A stretch of 64,000 bases of DNA from BJ22 sp021298375 (GCA_046343015.1 JBKDOL010000115.1:1-64000), one strand, 5' to 3'; positions 16,538 through 25,818 are shown, numbered from the stretch's first letter. Program-made: numbers and translations. Notes: a model not told the origin generated them from the sequence alone.

Positions 16538-17943
16538 TCCGATCGCACTGGGCATTCCGAAACTGGCTGCTTCTCGGGCTGGCCTTGGCCGCGAGCGGTT
16601 GGCTGTTGTTTGGCGGGCCGCTCCGAGACAAGTCTAACGCCGCTCGGGAGGAGGTGGTCCTTTGGCATTTTTGGGGTGGGACCGATTTAGAGGTCGTCCG
16701 CGACGTGGTGCGTCGATTCAATGCGGCCCAGTCTGACTACTTTGTCCGCGAAGTAGCGATGCCAGGAAACAACCTGCGAGCAAAACTGTTTCTCTCGGCG
16801 GCCGGCGGCGCGCCGCCAGACTTGGTGAATATTGACGACCCGGTAATCGCGGATTGGGAAGAACTCGGACTGCTACGGACGGTCGCTGAAATCGCCGGCC
16901 GGTCGGAAGCTGACCGGATAGCCCAATCGCTTTTTCCGGCCGCTCGGGAGTTATCCAGCAGCGCAGGCCAACTGGTCGGGATCTGCAATGGACTCGATGT
17001 GCGGGCCCTCTACTACAACCGGACTTTTTTGGAAGAGCGCGGCTGGAAGGCTCCGCAAACGCTGGAGGAGTTGGACGAGATTGGCTGGAAGGTTCGTGCG
17101 TTGGAACTGGACCAGCCGCGGTTTGCTTTCCTTCCCCCGCCGCGGCGAATTCTGTTTTTCGCTCATTTGTTCGGCGCCCAAGTTTGGGACCCAGAGCACG
17201 CACGGCCCTGCCTCGACTCGAGCCCGTTGGTACAGGCGGCCGAATGGCTGCAATCGTACAGTCGGCTGTATGGAGACGACCAAGTCGCAGCTTATCGGCA
17301 AACGGACCAATCCTTGCCAGGCAAGTCATTTCCCTTGCTACCGCAGACTGCGGAGCAAATGACTGGTCGGTATCTGTTCAGTCTCGATGGACAGTGGCGA
17401 GTTCGGGACTTGCGAGCCTTTCGTGCCGAACGCTTGGCGCTGGGCAAACCTCAACCAGAGTTCGACGTGATTCCGTTTCCACCTCCCGCGCGGCTGGATG
17501 ACTCTGCGCGAACCGCACCAGCTGGCTGGGTGAATGGGAATGTTTTCGTTTTTCCTCGGCGAGCGCGAAACTCCACCGGGGCGCTGGCCTTCGCCAAGTT
17601 CTGGATCGGACTCGACCAGCCGGCGGAGGCGGCTCAGACCTGTTTGGCCGGTGGCTGGATCCCAGTGCTGCCGAAGGTCGTGGCGGAGCCGAGTTTCGCG
17701 GCCGAGTTGGAGCGGGAACCATTGTTTCGGCGTTTTGTCGAGTTAGCCGAATCATCCGGGATGCGTCCCACGCCCAGCGTTCGCGGAGCTGCTTATCTCG
17801 TCCGCGTCTTGGAGTCGACGGCGGAACGGGTTGCGAGTGACTCGCGACTTCCCGCAGATGGGGCGTTTGGTGAGGCCAACCGCGAGCTGGAGACTTATTT
17901 TTCCAAACTCCCGCGGCGGCCGAACCGGAGGGTGGGACCATGA
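16534..17943 (+). CDS. Extracellular solute-binding protein of the sugar ABC transporter
   Basis: 469 residues. The N terminus is a signal peptide or membrane anchor (NWLLLGLALAASGWLLFGG). The mature start EVVLWHFWGG and the pattern VVRRFNAAQSDYFVREVAMPG resemble family 1 (UgpB/MalE-type) sugar-binding proteins. No lipobox cysteine is evident, so it may remain anchored by the uncleaved helix. Overlaps the upstream permease by 4 nt and the downstream permease by 4 nt (17940-17943). Delivers its ligand to the two permeases at the outer face of the inner membrane. Confidence 0.88.
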   Translation: MIRSHWAFRNWLLLGLALAASGWLLFGGPLRDKSNAAREEVVLWHFWGGTDLEVVRDVVRRFNAAQSDYFVREVAMPGNNLRAKLFLSAAGGAPPDLVNIDDPVIADWEELGLLRTVAEIAGRSEADRIAQSLFPAARELSSSAGQLVGICNGLDVRALYYNRTFLEERGWKAPQTLEELDEIGWKVRALELDQPRFAFLPPPRRILFFAHLFGAQVWDPEHARPCLDSSPLVQAAEWLQSYSRLYGDDQVAAYRQTDQSLPGKSFPLLPQTAEQMTGRYLFSLDGQWRVRDLRAFRAERLALGKPQPEFDVIPFPPPARLDDSARTAPAGWVNGNVFVFPRRARNSTGALAFAKFWIGLDQPAEAAQTCLAGGWIPVLPKVVAEPSFAAELEREPLFRRFVELAESSGMRPTPSVRGAAYLVRVLESTAERVASDSRLPADGAFGEANRELETYFSKLPRRPNRRVGP

Positions 17944-18755
17944 GAAATCCTCGCTGGTTGTTGCCGGCGCTCGTCGCCACCTGTGTCCTGTTCGCGGCAC
18001 CGCTGAGCCTGATGCTGCTCGGCTCGGTGAAAAGCGGCGAGGAGCTGGCGCGGAATCCCCATGGACTGTTTCCGGAAAATTGGGCGTGGAGCAACTACCT
18101 CGAGGTCTTCACCAGCCTGCCGCTCGGGACCTATCTGCGCAACACCTTGCTGCTTTGCCTGGGCTGCGTAAGCGGATCGCTTTTATCGTGCAGCCTCGTC
18201 GCCTACAGTCTTGCGCGAATTCCCTGGCAGGGATCGCGGTGGCTTTTTGGTACGGTTTTGCTGACCCTCCTGCTGCCTTGGCAAGTGACGATGATTCCTC
18301 GATTTGTCCTGATCAGTGAACTCGGCTTGTACGATTCCCTCTGGGCGATCATCCTGCCCTGTTTTCTGGGGGATGCGTTTTACATTTTCCTGCTGCGGCA
18401 GTTTTTTTTATCCTTGCCCCAAAGCCTGCTCGATGCGGGGCGATTGGACGGGTTGAGCCACTGGGGGTTGTTCTGGCGAATTGTGGTTCCGCTCTCCTAT
18501 CCTGCCCTGACTGCGGTCGGCTTGTTTCAATTCATCGAGACCTGGAACAATTTCGGCGGCCCGCTGTTGTATTTGAGTGACCCGGCGAAGTTTCCGCTCG
18601 CTTCGGGGCTGGAACGATTCGTCAGCTCCTATGGCGACCAGACCCATTTATTTTTGGCTGCGGCGACGATCTTCACTTTGCCTGCCTTCCTTCTGTTCTT
18701 CCTCGCCCAGCGACATTTTCTGGGAACCGCTTCCAGCGGCGGGATCAAAGGCTAA
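17940..18755 (+). CDS. Carbohydrate ABC transporter permease, MalG/UgpE type
   Basis: 271 residues, six predicted membrane segments. The EAA-type loop is DAGRLDGLSHWGLFWRIVVP in the second half, followed by the usual FIETWNNFGGPLLYL. Together with the permease at 15563 it builds the heterodimeric channel. ATGA overlap with the upstream binding-protein gene shows translational coupling. Last gene of the operon; I see no clear terminator immediately after it. Confidence 0.9.
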   Translation: MRNPRWLLPALVATCVLFAAPLSLMLLGSVKSGEELARNPHGLFPENWAWSNYLEVFTSLPLGTYLRNTLLLCLGCVSGSLLSCSLVAYSLARIPWQGSRWLFGTVLLTLLLPWQVTMIPRFVLISELGLYDSLWAIILPCFLGDAFYIFLLRQFFLSLPQSLLDAGRLDGLSHWGLFWRIVVPLSYPALTAVGLFQFIETWNNFGGPLLYLSDPAKFPLASGLERFVSSYGDQTHLFLAAATIFTLPAFLLFFLAQRHFLGTASSGGIKG

Positions 18756-19213
18756 CCATGCGTAGCCAAATGAACTTCAGCTGCGGAATGGACAGCGCAG
18801 GGAACCGGGCGGATTGGCCCCCATTTGTGTAAACGCCGACTGAGCCAGCCGTGCTTGTCCTCAGCGAACCGAAAAAACATATCAGCCACAAGCTGACGGG
18901 AAACAGAGGCGGTGAGAAGGCTGGACTGCAGTGGCCACTGCAACTGCAGGCTTTATCTTGAGCCTTGCCCTCGCTCGGGAGTCAACTCGGGCTGAATCAT
19001 TCAACCTTTTGAACTTCATGAGCGCAGGGCAGGGATTCCCGTGAGCGGGCCACCCGCCAAGCTTGATGGCGATCGCCGATTTGCAAGTCTTGTGCGTCCT
19101 CCCCGCACGGCGAAGCAGGTTGGTGGCTCGATGCAAATTCATTCCGGGTTGTCAAAAACAGTTACAATGTGTGGCTAGTCCTCGTACTTTGTGCTTTGCA
19201 GAAAGGTTACAAC
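18756..19213. other. Spacer after the ABC operon
   Basis: 458 bp. No gene-like frame, clear terminator or repeat was recognised. The distal end should carry the promoter of the flavoprotein gene; an AAAGG ribosome site lies a few nt before the ATG at 19214. Confidence 0.4.
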
Positions 19214-20851
19214 ATGGCAGCAACTCCGCAGCGGACCAGCTACGACGCGATCGTGATCGGCGGCGGTCACAATGGCTTGATCACGGCAGCCTATCTGGCT
19301 CGGGCGGGTAAACGAGTGCTGGTACTTGAGCGGCGGCACGTTCTCGGCGGGTGCTCGGTCAGTGAGCCGATCTGGCCCGGATACAAGGTCTCCACGGCGT
19401 CTTACGTTGTCAGCCTGCTGTTGCCGGAGGTGATCAAGGATTTAAAGCTGAAGGAAAACGGACTCGAAATTCTGAGGCGTGATCCCTCGTCCTTTACGCC
19501 AACCAGTGATGGCAGGTATTTGCTGCTCGGTCCCGATCGCCAGCGCAATCAGGCGGAGATTTCCAAGTTTTCGCGGCGAGACGCCGAAGCCTATCCTCGC
19601 TACGAATCGCTGCTGGAGGCTGTAGCGGAGCAAATCGAGCCGATTCTGATGGCGGCAGCGCCCGATATTCTGCCGCTTCCCCGGTCGCTGCGGCGGATGG
19701 GGTGGGGCAAAAAGCTGCGCGACTTCCGCGCTGCCTGGAAGATGCAGAAGTCGCTGGGGAGGTTGGGAGCCCAACTGCCGGAGGCGATCGAATTGCTGGT
19801 CGGCGCGGCGAGGCCGATCCTCGAGCGTTGGTTTGAGTCGGACGTGGTGCGGGCGACGCTGGCCACCGACGCAATCATCGGTGCCTTCTCTTCCATCTCA
19901 TCTCCAGGCACGGCTTACGTGCTGCTGCATCATGTGATGGGGACTGCGGGCGGTGCGCGGGGCGTGTGGGGCTACGTGCGCGGTGGAATGGGTGGGCTTG
20001 CCGATGCGATTGCCCAGACCTGTCGGCAACTCGGAGTCGACTTGCTGCTCGATGCACCAGTGGCGCGGATTGAAACCGCCGCTGGAGCCGTCACGGGCGT
20101 TTCGCTGGAGGACGGCCGGAGCTTTCAGGCGAAAGTCGTCGCCTCGACGGTCGATGGGAATTTGACATTCAATCGCTTCCTCGGGGCTCAGGATCTTCCG
20201 GCCGAATTCCGTGCCGCAGTCAACCGAATTGATTACAACTCGGCGTCGGCCAAGTTGAATGTGGCGTTGCGGGAACCTCCGCGATTCAAGTGCCTCCCTT
20301 CGGCGGGAGTCGGTCCGCAACATCACGGCACGATGCACATCTGCGACTCGGTCGAGTGGATTGAGCGAGCCTACGCCGATGCCCTGTGCGGCCGACCGAG
20401 CCAGCGCCCCATTCTGGAGGTCACCATGCCAACCAGCGTCGACAGCACGGTCGCTCCGCCTGGCAAGCATTTGATTTCGATGTTTATTCAGTACGCACCA
20501 TATAAGCTGGCCGAGGGGAATTGGGACCAGATTGGCGATGATTTTGCCCAACGCTGCCTGCGGTTACTGGGAGAATTTGCTCCCAACATTCCCGACGCCG
20601 TGGAACACTACCAGTTCCTCTCGCCAGTCGACCTGGAGCGGACCTATGGCCTGACGGGCGGGAACATCTTCCAAGGAGTGATGAGCCTGAATCAGTTGCA
20701 CCTGATGCGTCCGGTTGCAGGCTGGGCGGATCATCGCACTCCGCTGCGCGGCCTCTACCTGTGCGGCGCGGCCAGCCACCCGGGCGGGGGTGTGATGGGC
20801 GCATGCGGAAGAAATGGGGCCACCGAGATTCTTCGCGATCGGCTGATTTGA
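19214..20851 (+). CDS. FAD-dependent oxidoreductase, CrtI/PYROXD2 family
   Basis: 545 residues. An N-terminal dinucleotide-binding fold is clear: YDAIVIGGGHNGLITAAYLA (G16-G18, G21) ending with VLVLERRHVLGG. The C-terminal FAD motif is GLYLCGAASHPGGGVMGACG. The overall length and these two motifs are typical of phytoene-desaturase-like NAD(P)/FAD oxidoreductases including PYROXD2. No carotenoid genes are adjacent, so a carotenoid role is not supported. ATG at 19214 is chosen because AAAGG precedes it; 15 residues of open frame lie upstream. Confidence 0.88.
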   Translation: MAATPQRTSYDAIVIGGGHNGLITAAYLARAGKRVLVLERRHVLGGCSVSEPIWPGYKVSTASYVVSLLLPEVIKDLKLKENGLEILRRDPSSFTPTSDGRYLLLGPDRQRNQAEISKFSRRDAEAYPRYESLLEAVAEQIEPILMAAAPDILPLPRSLRRMGWGKKLRDFRAAWKMQKSLGRLGAQLPEAIELLVGAARPILERWFESDVVRATLATDAIIGAFSSISSPGTAYVLLHHVMGTAGGARGVWGYVRGGMGGLADAIAQTCRQLGVDLLLDAPVARIETAAGAVTGVSLEDGRSFQAKVVASTVDGNLTFNRFLGAQDLPAEFRAAVNRIDYNSASAKLNVALREPPRFKCLPSAGVGPQHHGTMHICDSVEWIERAYADALCGRPSQRPILEVTMPTSVDSTVAPPGKHLISMFIQYAPYKLAEGNWDQIGDDFAQRCLRLLGEFAPNIPDAVEHYQFLSPVDLERTYGLTGGNIFQGVMSLNQLHLMRPVAGWADHRTPLRGLYLCGAASHPGGGVMGACGRNGATEILRDRLI

Positions 20852-21163
20852 GTCGTTCACTTGAACGGATCCCGGCGAGCAACATCGGCAGGTTGTTTCG
20901 GGGCGGCAGTTCGGCCACTGTCCCGTGTTTGCGGGTCCCGCGACTTCCTTAGATGATTGCCCCAGCCTGCCGCGGACAAGTCTCGGACAGATTCAAACAG
21001 CGGGAGTCGCCGGGCCGCCCAGCTGGCCTGCTGGGCCAAAGGCAAATTGCAGTCCGGCGCCCGGTCTTTTCAGTCGCGGATTCTGCAGTAAATTTTTGCT
21101 TTTGATTTTGCGCGATACGGCAGTTTCGTCTGATTCCTTTCCCTTTGCTTTGGAAAGCCAAGC
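20852..21163. other. Spacer upstream of lysC
   Basis: 312 bp. I see no lysine-riboswitch-like pattern, terminator or repeat. The last 60 nt are AT-richer (gtaaatttttgcttttgatt) and probably contain the lysC promoter. Confidence 0.4.
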
Positions 21164-22951
21164 ATGGCCCTGATTGTTCAGAAATTTGGCGGCACCAGTG
21201 TGGCTGACAGCGAAAAGATCCTTTCGGCGGCGCGAAAGGCGATTCGGGCTCATCAAAACGGCGATCAGGTAGTCGTCGTGGTCAGTGCGATGGGCAAGAA
21301 CACCGACCATCTGATCGCCTTGGCTCACGAAGTCAACGAGCATCCCTCGGCTCGGGAAATGGACATGTTGCTGGCGACGGGAGAACAGGTGAGTGTCGCC
21401 TTGATGGCGATGGCGATTGCCAGCCTTGGCTACAAGGCAGTCAGTCTCACAGGTGCGCAGATTGGGATTCACACCGACAGTTCTCACACCAAGGCGAGAA
21501 TTCGCTCGATCTCCACAGAGCGGGTTCGCAAGTTGCTGGATGAGGGGAACATCGTGATTGCCGCGGGCTTTCAGGGCATCGATGAGAATTATGACATCAC
21601 GACTCTGGGGCGCGGCGGCAGCGACACGACCGCAGTGGCCTTGGCGGCCGTCTTGGGAGCCGAGACCTGCGAGATCTACACTGACGTTGACGGAGTCTAC
21701 ACGACAGACCCACGAGTCCTGCCTGAGGCGCGTTTGACCCGTCAAGTCAGCTACGACGAGATGCTTGAGCTGGCGAGTCTGGGTGCGAGCGTCATGCACA
21801 ATCGCTCGATCGAATTCGGCAAAAAGTTTAACGTGCCGATTCACGTGCGGAGCAGTTTTTCTGATCGGCTCGGGTCGTTGATTGTGGCCGAGCCGGAAGC
21901 TCCGGACCAAGCGGTCAGCGGCGCTGCATTGACCAAGAACGAAGCGCGGATTTCGCTGCTCGATGTACCGGATGTTCCCCAAGCCTGCTTTCAAATATTC
22001 GCTCCGGTCGCGGCGGAAAAAATTACGGTCGACATGATCGTCCAGAATCCGGCAACCGATGGTCTCTCGAATCTCAGCTTCACCGTCCCCCGGGACGAGT
22101 ACGAACAGACCTTGGCCATCATCCGTCCCCAAATCGAAGAACTCGGCGCCCGCCTGGGTGACTGCAGCGACAGCGTCTCGAAGGTATCAGTCGTCGGCTT
22201 GGGGATGGCTCATCAAGTCGGCGTCGCCAAACGGATGTTTCGCTGCCTGGCCAATGCCGGAATTGACATTCAGATGATCACCACCAGCGAAATCAAGATC
22301 TCGGTGCTCGTCGACCGCAGCCAAGCCTTGCAGGCGCTCCGGTCGGTGCACGAGGAGTTCAGTCTGGACAAGCGGCCGGAGACCGCGATTACCAATCCGT
22401 TTGAACATCTCAAGGCGAACCGACAGGTGTCTTCTCCAGCCGAAGTGATCAGCCGTCTCCGCGGAATCGATATGGAAGCGATTACCATTCACGGCGTCAC
22501 GCTGGACGATACCCAGTCCCGGCTGACGCTACCGCGGTTGCCCAATCGCGCCGGAGTCGCCGCCAAGGTGTTTGAATCACTGGCCGAGCAAGGTGTGTTT
22601 GTCGACATGATTTTGCAGAGTTGGTTCAACGCCGACTCGTCCGATCTCTCGTTTACTGTCCCGCGGTCCCAATATCCTCTTGCTCGGGAAATCGCCGAGA
22701 AGCTGGCAGATGAGCTGGGCCTGCTGGCAATCAAAGGCAAGGAGTTAATCGCGAAGTTGGCGGTGTCAGGAATCGGCTTGAGAAGTCACACCGGAATGGC
22801 GATCGGGATGTTTGAGGCTTTGATGCAAGCTCAAATTCCGATCGAGATGCTCAATACGAGTGAGGTCAGGGTGAACCTCATCGTCGATGGCTCCCTGGGA
22901 CGGGCGGCGCTCAATTGCCTGCAGCAGCGGTTTCGCAGCGAGTTGAGTTGA
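21164..22951 (+). CDS. lysC: Aspartate kinase with a duplicated ACT regulatory region
   Basis: 595 residues; phosphorylates aspartate at the first step of lysine, threonine, methionine and diaminopimelate synthesis. The kinase domain begins MALIVQKFGGTSVAD and carries TTLGRGGSDTTAVALAA and the TDVDGVYTTDPR segment, ending near residue 245. The remainder, about 340 residues, is twice the usual regulatory size and reads as two related ACT pairs: VDMIVQN ... LSFTVPR ... VSVVGLGM ... MITTSEIKISVLV and VDMILQS ... LSFTVPR ... LAVSGIGL ... MLNTSEVRVNLIV. Most bacterial aspartokinases have one such pair (about 400-460 residues); a four-ACT form is known from cyanobacteria. Feedback control by lysine and/or threonine is expected from the family. 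Monocistronic by layout. Confidence 0.95.
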   Translation: MALIVQKFGGTSVADSEKILSAARKAIRAHQNGDQVVVVVSAMGKNTDHLIALAHEVNEHPSAREMDMLLATGEQVSVALMAMAIASLGYKAVSLTGAQIGIHTDSSHTKARIRSISTERVRKLLDEGNIVIAAGFQGIDENYDITTLGRGGSDTTAVALAAVLGAETCEIYTDVDGVYTTDPRVLPEARLTRQVSYDEMLELASLGASVMHNRSIEFGKKFNVPIHVRSSFSDRLGSLIVAEPEAPDQAVSGAALTKNEARISLLDVPDVPQACFQIFAPVAAEKITVDMIVQNPATDGLSNLSFTVPRDEYEQTLAIIRPQIEELGARLGDCSDSVSKVSVVGLGMAHQVGVAKRMFRCLANAGIDIQMITTSEIKISVLVDRSQALQALRSVHEEFSLDKRPETAITNPFEHLKANRQVSSPAEVISRLRGIDMEAITIHGVTLDDTQSRLTLPRLPNRAGVAAKVFESLAEQGVFVDMILQSWFNADSSDLSFTVPRSQYPLAREIAEKLADELGLLAIKGKELIAKLAVSGIGLRSHTGMAIGMFEALMQAQIPIEMLNTSEVRVNLIVDGSLGRAALNCLQQRFRSELS

Positions 22952-23011
22952 GGCGCGTTGGGATCAGGCGCGTTGGGATCAGGCGCGTTAGGATCAGGCG
23001 AGGTGAGTTCA
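22952..23011. repeat. 15-bp tandem repeat directly after lysC
   Basis: The unit ggcgcgttgggatca occurs at 22952-22966 and 22967-22981, with variants at 22982-22996 (one change) and 22997-23011 (several changes). It starts at the base after the lysC stop codon. Confidence 0.9.
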
Positions 23012-23140
23012 GGCGCGGGAATACGTCCGGAAGAGGAAGCCTCACAGGCCAACCAGGAGCAGGTACCGGGCACCATTGCGGTCTGCCCAACTCCCTTGAT
23101 GAACAGGAGAAATGTTCTGTTTATGAAGAGGTTCTGGCCA

Positions 23141-23175
23141 TAAAAAAAGCGTGGTCCGGTTGAGGGACCACGCTT
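23141..23175 (-). terminator. Terminator of the PEP-CTERM metalloprotease gene
   Basis: An 11-bp stem (AAGCGTGGTCC paired with GGACCACGCTT, 23147-23175) with a 7-nt loop; on the minus strand it is followed by a T tract from the A run at 23142-23148. It lies about 40 nt after the stop codon of the minus-strand gene at 23216. Confidence 0.9.
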
Positions 23176-23215
23176 GCAAGAGAGTCAATTTGGAAGCGAC
23201 GACAGCGGCCGTCAA

Positions 23216-24172
23216 CTAGCTTTTGCGGCGGGAGCGGACGAGCGTTCCGCAGGCTCCGAGAGCGAGCAGCAGGCCAATGGAGCCTGGTTCAGGCACGCCG
23301 GCGGGACCACCGCCAGTGCTGGTCAGGAATTGGGGAGGGCCACCCGTCCACTTCCGTCGGCCACCCGGCGATACGCGAGGTTCCCGATATCCGACATCGT
23401 TGATCCCGCGGACGACATACCAGAGGTCGGCCATCGCCGCCCAAGTCGTTTCCGAGGTGAACTTGGTTTCGTTGCCTGGATCGATCGAACCGATCATCAA
23501 CTCGCTGCTGCCACTGCGGGTGCGGCGATTGAAGAAGGGATCGTCGTCATCCCAGTGGGAGCCAGCCGTTCCACCACCGCCAGCTTGCTCGACCGGAACC
23601 CAGCGAGCGGCCCGGTTGCCGGATTCGGTACGGTACTTGGCCAAGGCGTTAACGCCGGTGTACTGCAACTGCCCGTTGATTGTGCTGAGCAGGCCGTTCT
23701 GTTGCCAGAGGCTGCCGAACCCCATCGCGTGGGCCATTTCATGCTTGATCACGTCGAGCAAGGAACCATTGGCAGCGAGGTCTTCGATGTCGGCAATGTC
23801 GAAGTTCATCTGTGACGTGCGAGCGATGGCGATTGGGGTACCGCGAGTTTGCTTGAATCCGGGAGCCGTTGAGCCAAATTGGATAACGCTGGTCGGGCCG
23901 GCCGAACCGAGGATCCCGCCGACCCCGTCAATCGCTGTCGAGACAGCAGTGATTTGAAGCTTGGTCAATTGAGCGCGAACCGAAGCGGGGAGAATCGGAT
24001 TATAGGCAATCACGCGGCTTTCCCAGAACGCTTCCGCTTGCAGAAACGCACTGCGATAACGCGGATCGACTCCGTCCACGTTCACATTCATGATGTCCGC
24101 CCAAGCGGACTTGCTTTGCCCGAACACCGCCAGGCAAGCGAGCAAGACTGCTGTTAGAAGTTTGCTTTGCAT
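23216..24172 (-). CDS. PEP-CTERM leishmanolysin-like zinc metalloprotease
   Basis: 318 residues. A signal peptide covers residues 1-25 (LLTAVLLACLAVFGQ ... AWA). The zinc site is HEMAHAMGFGSLW: H144, E145 and H148 give HExxH, and the following GFGxLW is the pattern of M8-like enzymes. A distal third ligand cannot be assigned with certainty. The C terminus is a PEP-CTERM tail: VPEPGSIGLLLALGACG then RSRRKS (residues 293-318), so it should be exosortase-sorted to the envelope. Proteolysis of extracellular proteins is inferred from the family. It is divergent from the outer-membrane barrel gene across a 504-bp spacer and has its own terminator. Confidence 0.9.
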   Translation of the reverse strand: MQSKLLTAVLLACLAVFGQSKSAWADIMNVNVDGVDPRYRSAFLQAEAFWESRVIAYNPILPASVRAQLTKLQITAVSTAIDGVGGILGSAGPTSVIQFGSTAPGFKQTRGTPIAIARTSQMNFDIADIEDLAANGSLLDVIKHEMAHAMGFGSLWQQNGLLSTINGQLQYTGVNALAKYRTESGNRAARWVPVEQAGGGGTAGSHWDDDDPFFNRRTRSGSSELMIGSIDPGNETKFTSETTWAAMADLWYVVRGINDVGYREPRVSPGGRRKWTGGPPQFLTSTGGGPAGVPEPGSIGLLLALGACGTLVRSRRKS

Positions 24173-24676
24173 CGTTGTTTACCCTGAATTTTTCCTCTGA
24201 CTCGGTTCCAAAACTGTTCTCTTGCGAAACAGCCAGATAGCTGTCCACTCATTCCAGAGTAAATGGAAGCCGCGAGTCGACAATCTTTCCATTTGGCAAG
24301 TTTCTGGAAAACGGTGGTAAAGCCGGCTCGCTGGTCAGCCCAATCGTCAGGTCCGGCAAAACCCGGACTTTCGGGACGACAGCCCAGCCGGAGGGGACAC
24401 CCCAGCTTCCCACATTCTTCATTCATCGCAGTAAGGCGGAAACGGGCAAGTCCGCAGCCACGCCCACCGAGCCTTCCCAAGCCGCGCAGCTTATCGCCTC
24501 CCCCCTCCGCCTACCGGCCAAATGCTGGCGGAAGGTCCCTAAAAACCGCGATATCTTCGGAAGAATTTGTTTTTCTTATTCAACCCTCACAAACCGACAA
24601 TCCGATAAAACCTGCGAGGGAACACAGGAGGCCACCGTGCTGGGCTCCCGGACATTTAACAAGCTGAGAACAAGCA
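24173..24676. other. Spacer between divergent envelope genes, with a hairpin-rich block
   Basis: It should contain promoters for the protease (minus) and the barrel protein (plus). A compact run of hairpins lies at 24351-24403: GTCCGG-caaaac-CCGGAC, CGGG-acgacag-CCC, and GGGG-aca-CCCC. No open frame in the spacer looks like a gene. Whether the hairpins form an RNA element, and on which strand, is open. Confidence 0.5.
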
Positions 24677-25735
24677 ATGTCTCTGAAACACTTTTGGACC
24701 TTGATCACAGTTCTTTCGGTCACGGGCGCGGCGACCTTGGTGCAGGCACAAGTTGACGTACCTGGCCCCCGTTTCGAACCGCGATCCGTGCAATCGCCGG
24801 AGAACACCCGTCCGCTGGCCGAACCATTCGTGTTCGACTACGACGCCCAAGTCTTTGCTCCGGTGGAATTCACCAACAACAAGGAACTGGAACCGAATAC
24901 CGGTTTCTTCTTCGTGGTTGACCGGATGTACAACAGCGTCTCCCGGGGTGAACCCCGCCAGCTGCAAGGCATCGGCATCACCCCGAATGATGTCCCGACC
25001 GGCAACGACTGGATGTGGGGCAATCGCTTTGAACTCGGCTGGATGGGCCAAAAGAACTCTGGCTGGCAGCTCGTCTACGAAAAGACGGACGGCAGTTTCT
25101 TCGCCTTCGGCCAGGACACTTTGGTTCGGAACCCGATGCTGGTGAACACCAACTACACCAGCGTCGAACTCAACCGCATGTTCCGACAATCAATCAGCAA
25201 CGGGGATTACTTCGACCCGTACATCGGCCTCCGGTATTTCGGCCTCTCTGACCGTACGATTGAGGACACGACGTTTATCACCGGTACCACCACTGCATCC
25301 AATCGGTTCAAGCAAAACGCCGAAAACAGCTCGGTCGGTGCCCAGGTCGGTGGTCGGTACAATCATCGCCGCGGCCGTTTCCGCTACACTGTCGATGGTG
25401 CACTGGCAGCGATGTACAACCATCAAAACTATTTTGCGACTGACCTGACTTTTATCGGTGCATCGACCGCGATCAGCGAATTCTATGATACCGCTCAGGC
25501 CTTCACACCGGTTGCAGACTTGCGATGTGAAATTGCTTACAACTTCACTCGCGACATCGGTCTGCGGACCGGGTTCCAAGTGCAATACATCTGGGACGGC
25601 GTCGCCCGCACCGACAATCTGACTACCGCGATCAACCCGAACTCGGTCAACAGCATCTCGGGTGGTGCAGCAGGTCTGTACAGCGAAAGCGCCATCGTCG
25701 CCGGCTTCAACTTTGGCCTCGAATGGCGACGGTAA
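24677..25735 (+). CDS. BBP7-like outer-membrane beta-barrel protein
   Basis: 352 residues. Signal peptide at 1-24 (LITVLSVTGAATLVQAQ). The mature protein is built of alternating strands rich in aromatic and polar residues (GNRFELGWMG, GWQLVYEKTDG, DPYIGLRYFGL, VGGRYNHRRGRFRYTVDG, IGLRTGFQVQYIWDG), ending in FNFGLEWRR like an outer-membrane barrel. The pattern resembles the planctomycete BBP7/DUF1551 family, whose function is unknown. Strong terminator 33 nt after the stop. A porin or structural role is inference. Confidence 0.75.
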   Translation: MSLKHFWTLITVLSVTGAATLVQAQVDVPGPRFEPRSVQSPENTRPLAEPFVFDYDAQVFAPVEFTNNKELEPNTGFFFVVDRMYNSVSRGEPRQLQGIGITPNDVPTGNDWMWGNRFELGWMGQKNSGWQLVYEKTDGSFFAFGQDTLVRNPMLVNTNYTSVELNRMFRQSISNGDYFDPYIGLRYFGLSDRTIEDTTFITGTTTASNRFKQNAENSSVGAQVGGRYNHRRGRFRYTVDGALAAMYNHQNYFATDLTFIGASTAISEFYDTAQAFTPVADLRCEIAYNFTRDIGLRTGFQVQYIWDGVARTDNLTTAINPNSVNSISGGAAGLYSESAIVAGFNFGLEWRR

Positions 25736-25768
25736 GCTGACCAGGCCCGTTCAAAAGTAGTTCACCTC

Positions 25769-25806
25769 AAACGTCGAGTTGCGTGATTTCCGCAACTCGA
25801 CGTTTT
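25769..25806 (+). terminator. Terminator of the outer-membrane barrel gene
   Basis: A 15-bp perfect stem (AAACGTCGAGTTGCG with CGCAACTCGACGTTT) around a 7-nt loop, ending in TTTTTT. Very strong intrinsic terminator. Confidence 0.94.
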
Positions 25807-25818
25807 TTCATGCGCAGT

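Noticed and set aside
20993..22132. A 379-codon minus-strand frame over lysC
   Set aside because: Antisense to the conserved kinase domain of lysC, composition typical of a shadow frame.
24351..24403. Signal recognition particle RNA, because of GTCAGGTCCGG
   Set aside because: The following GGAAGCAGC apical motif of SRP RNA is missing; the rest forms separate hairpins.
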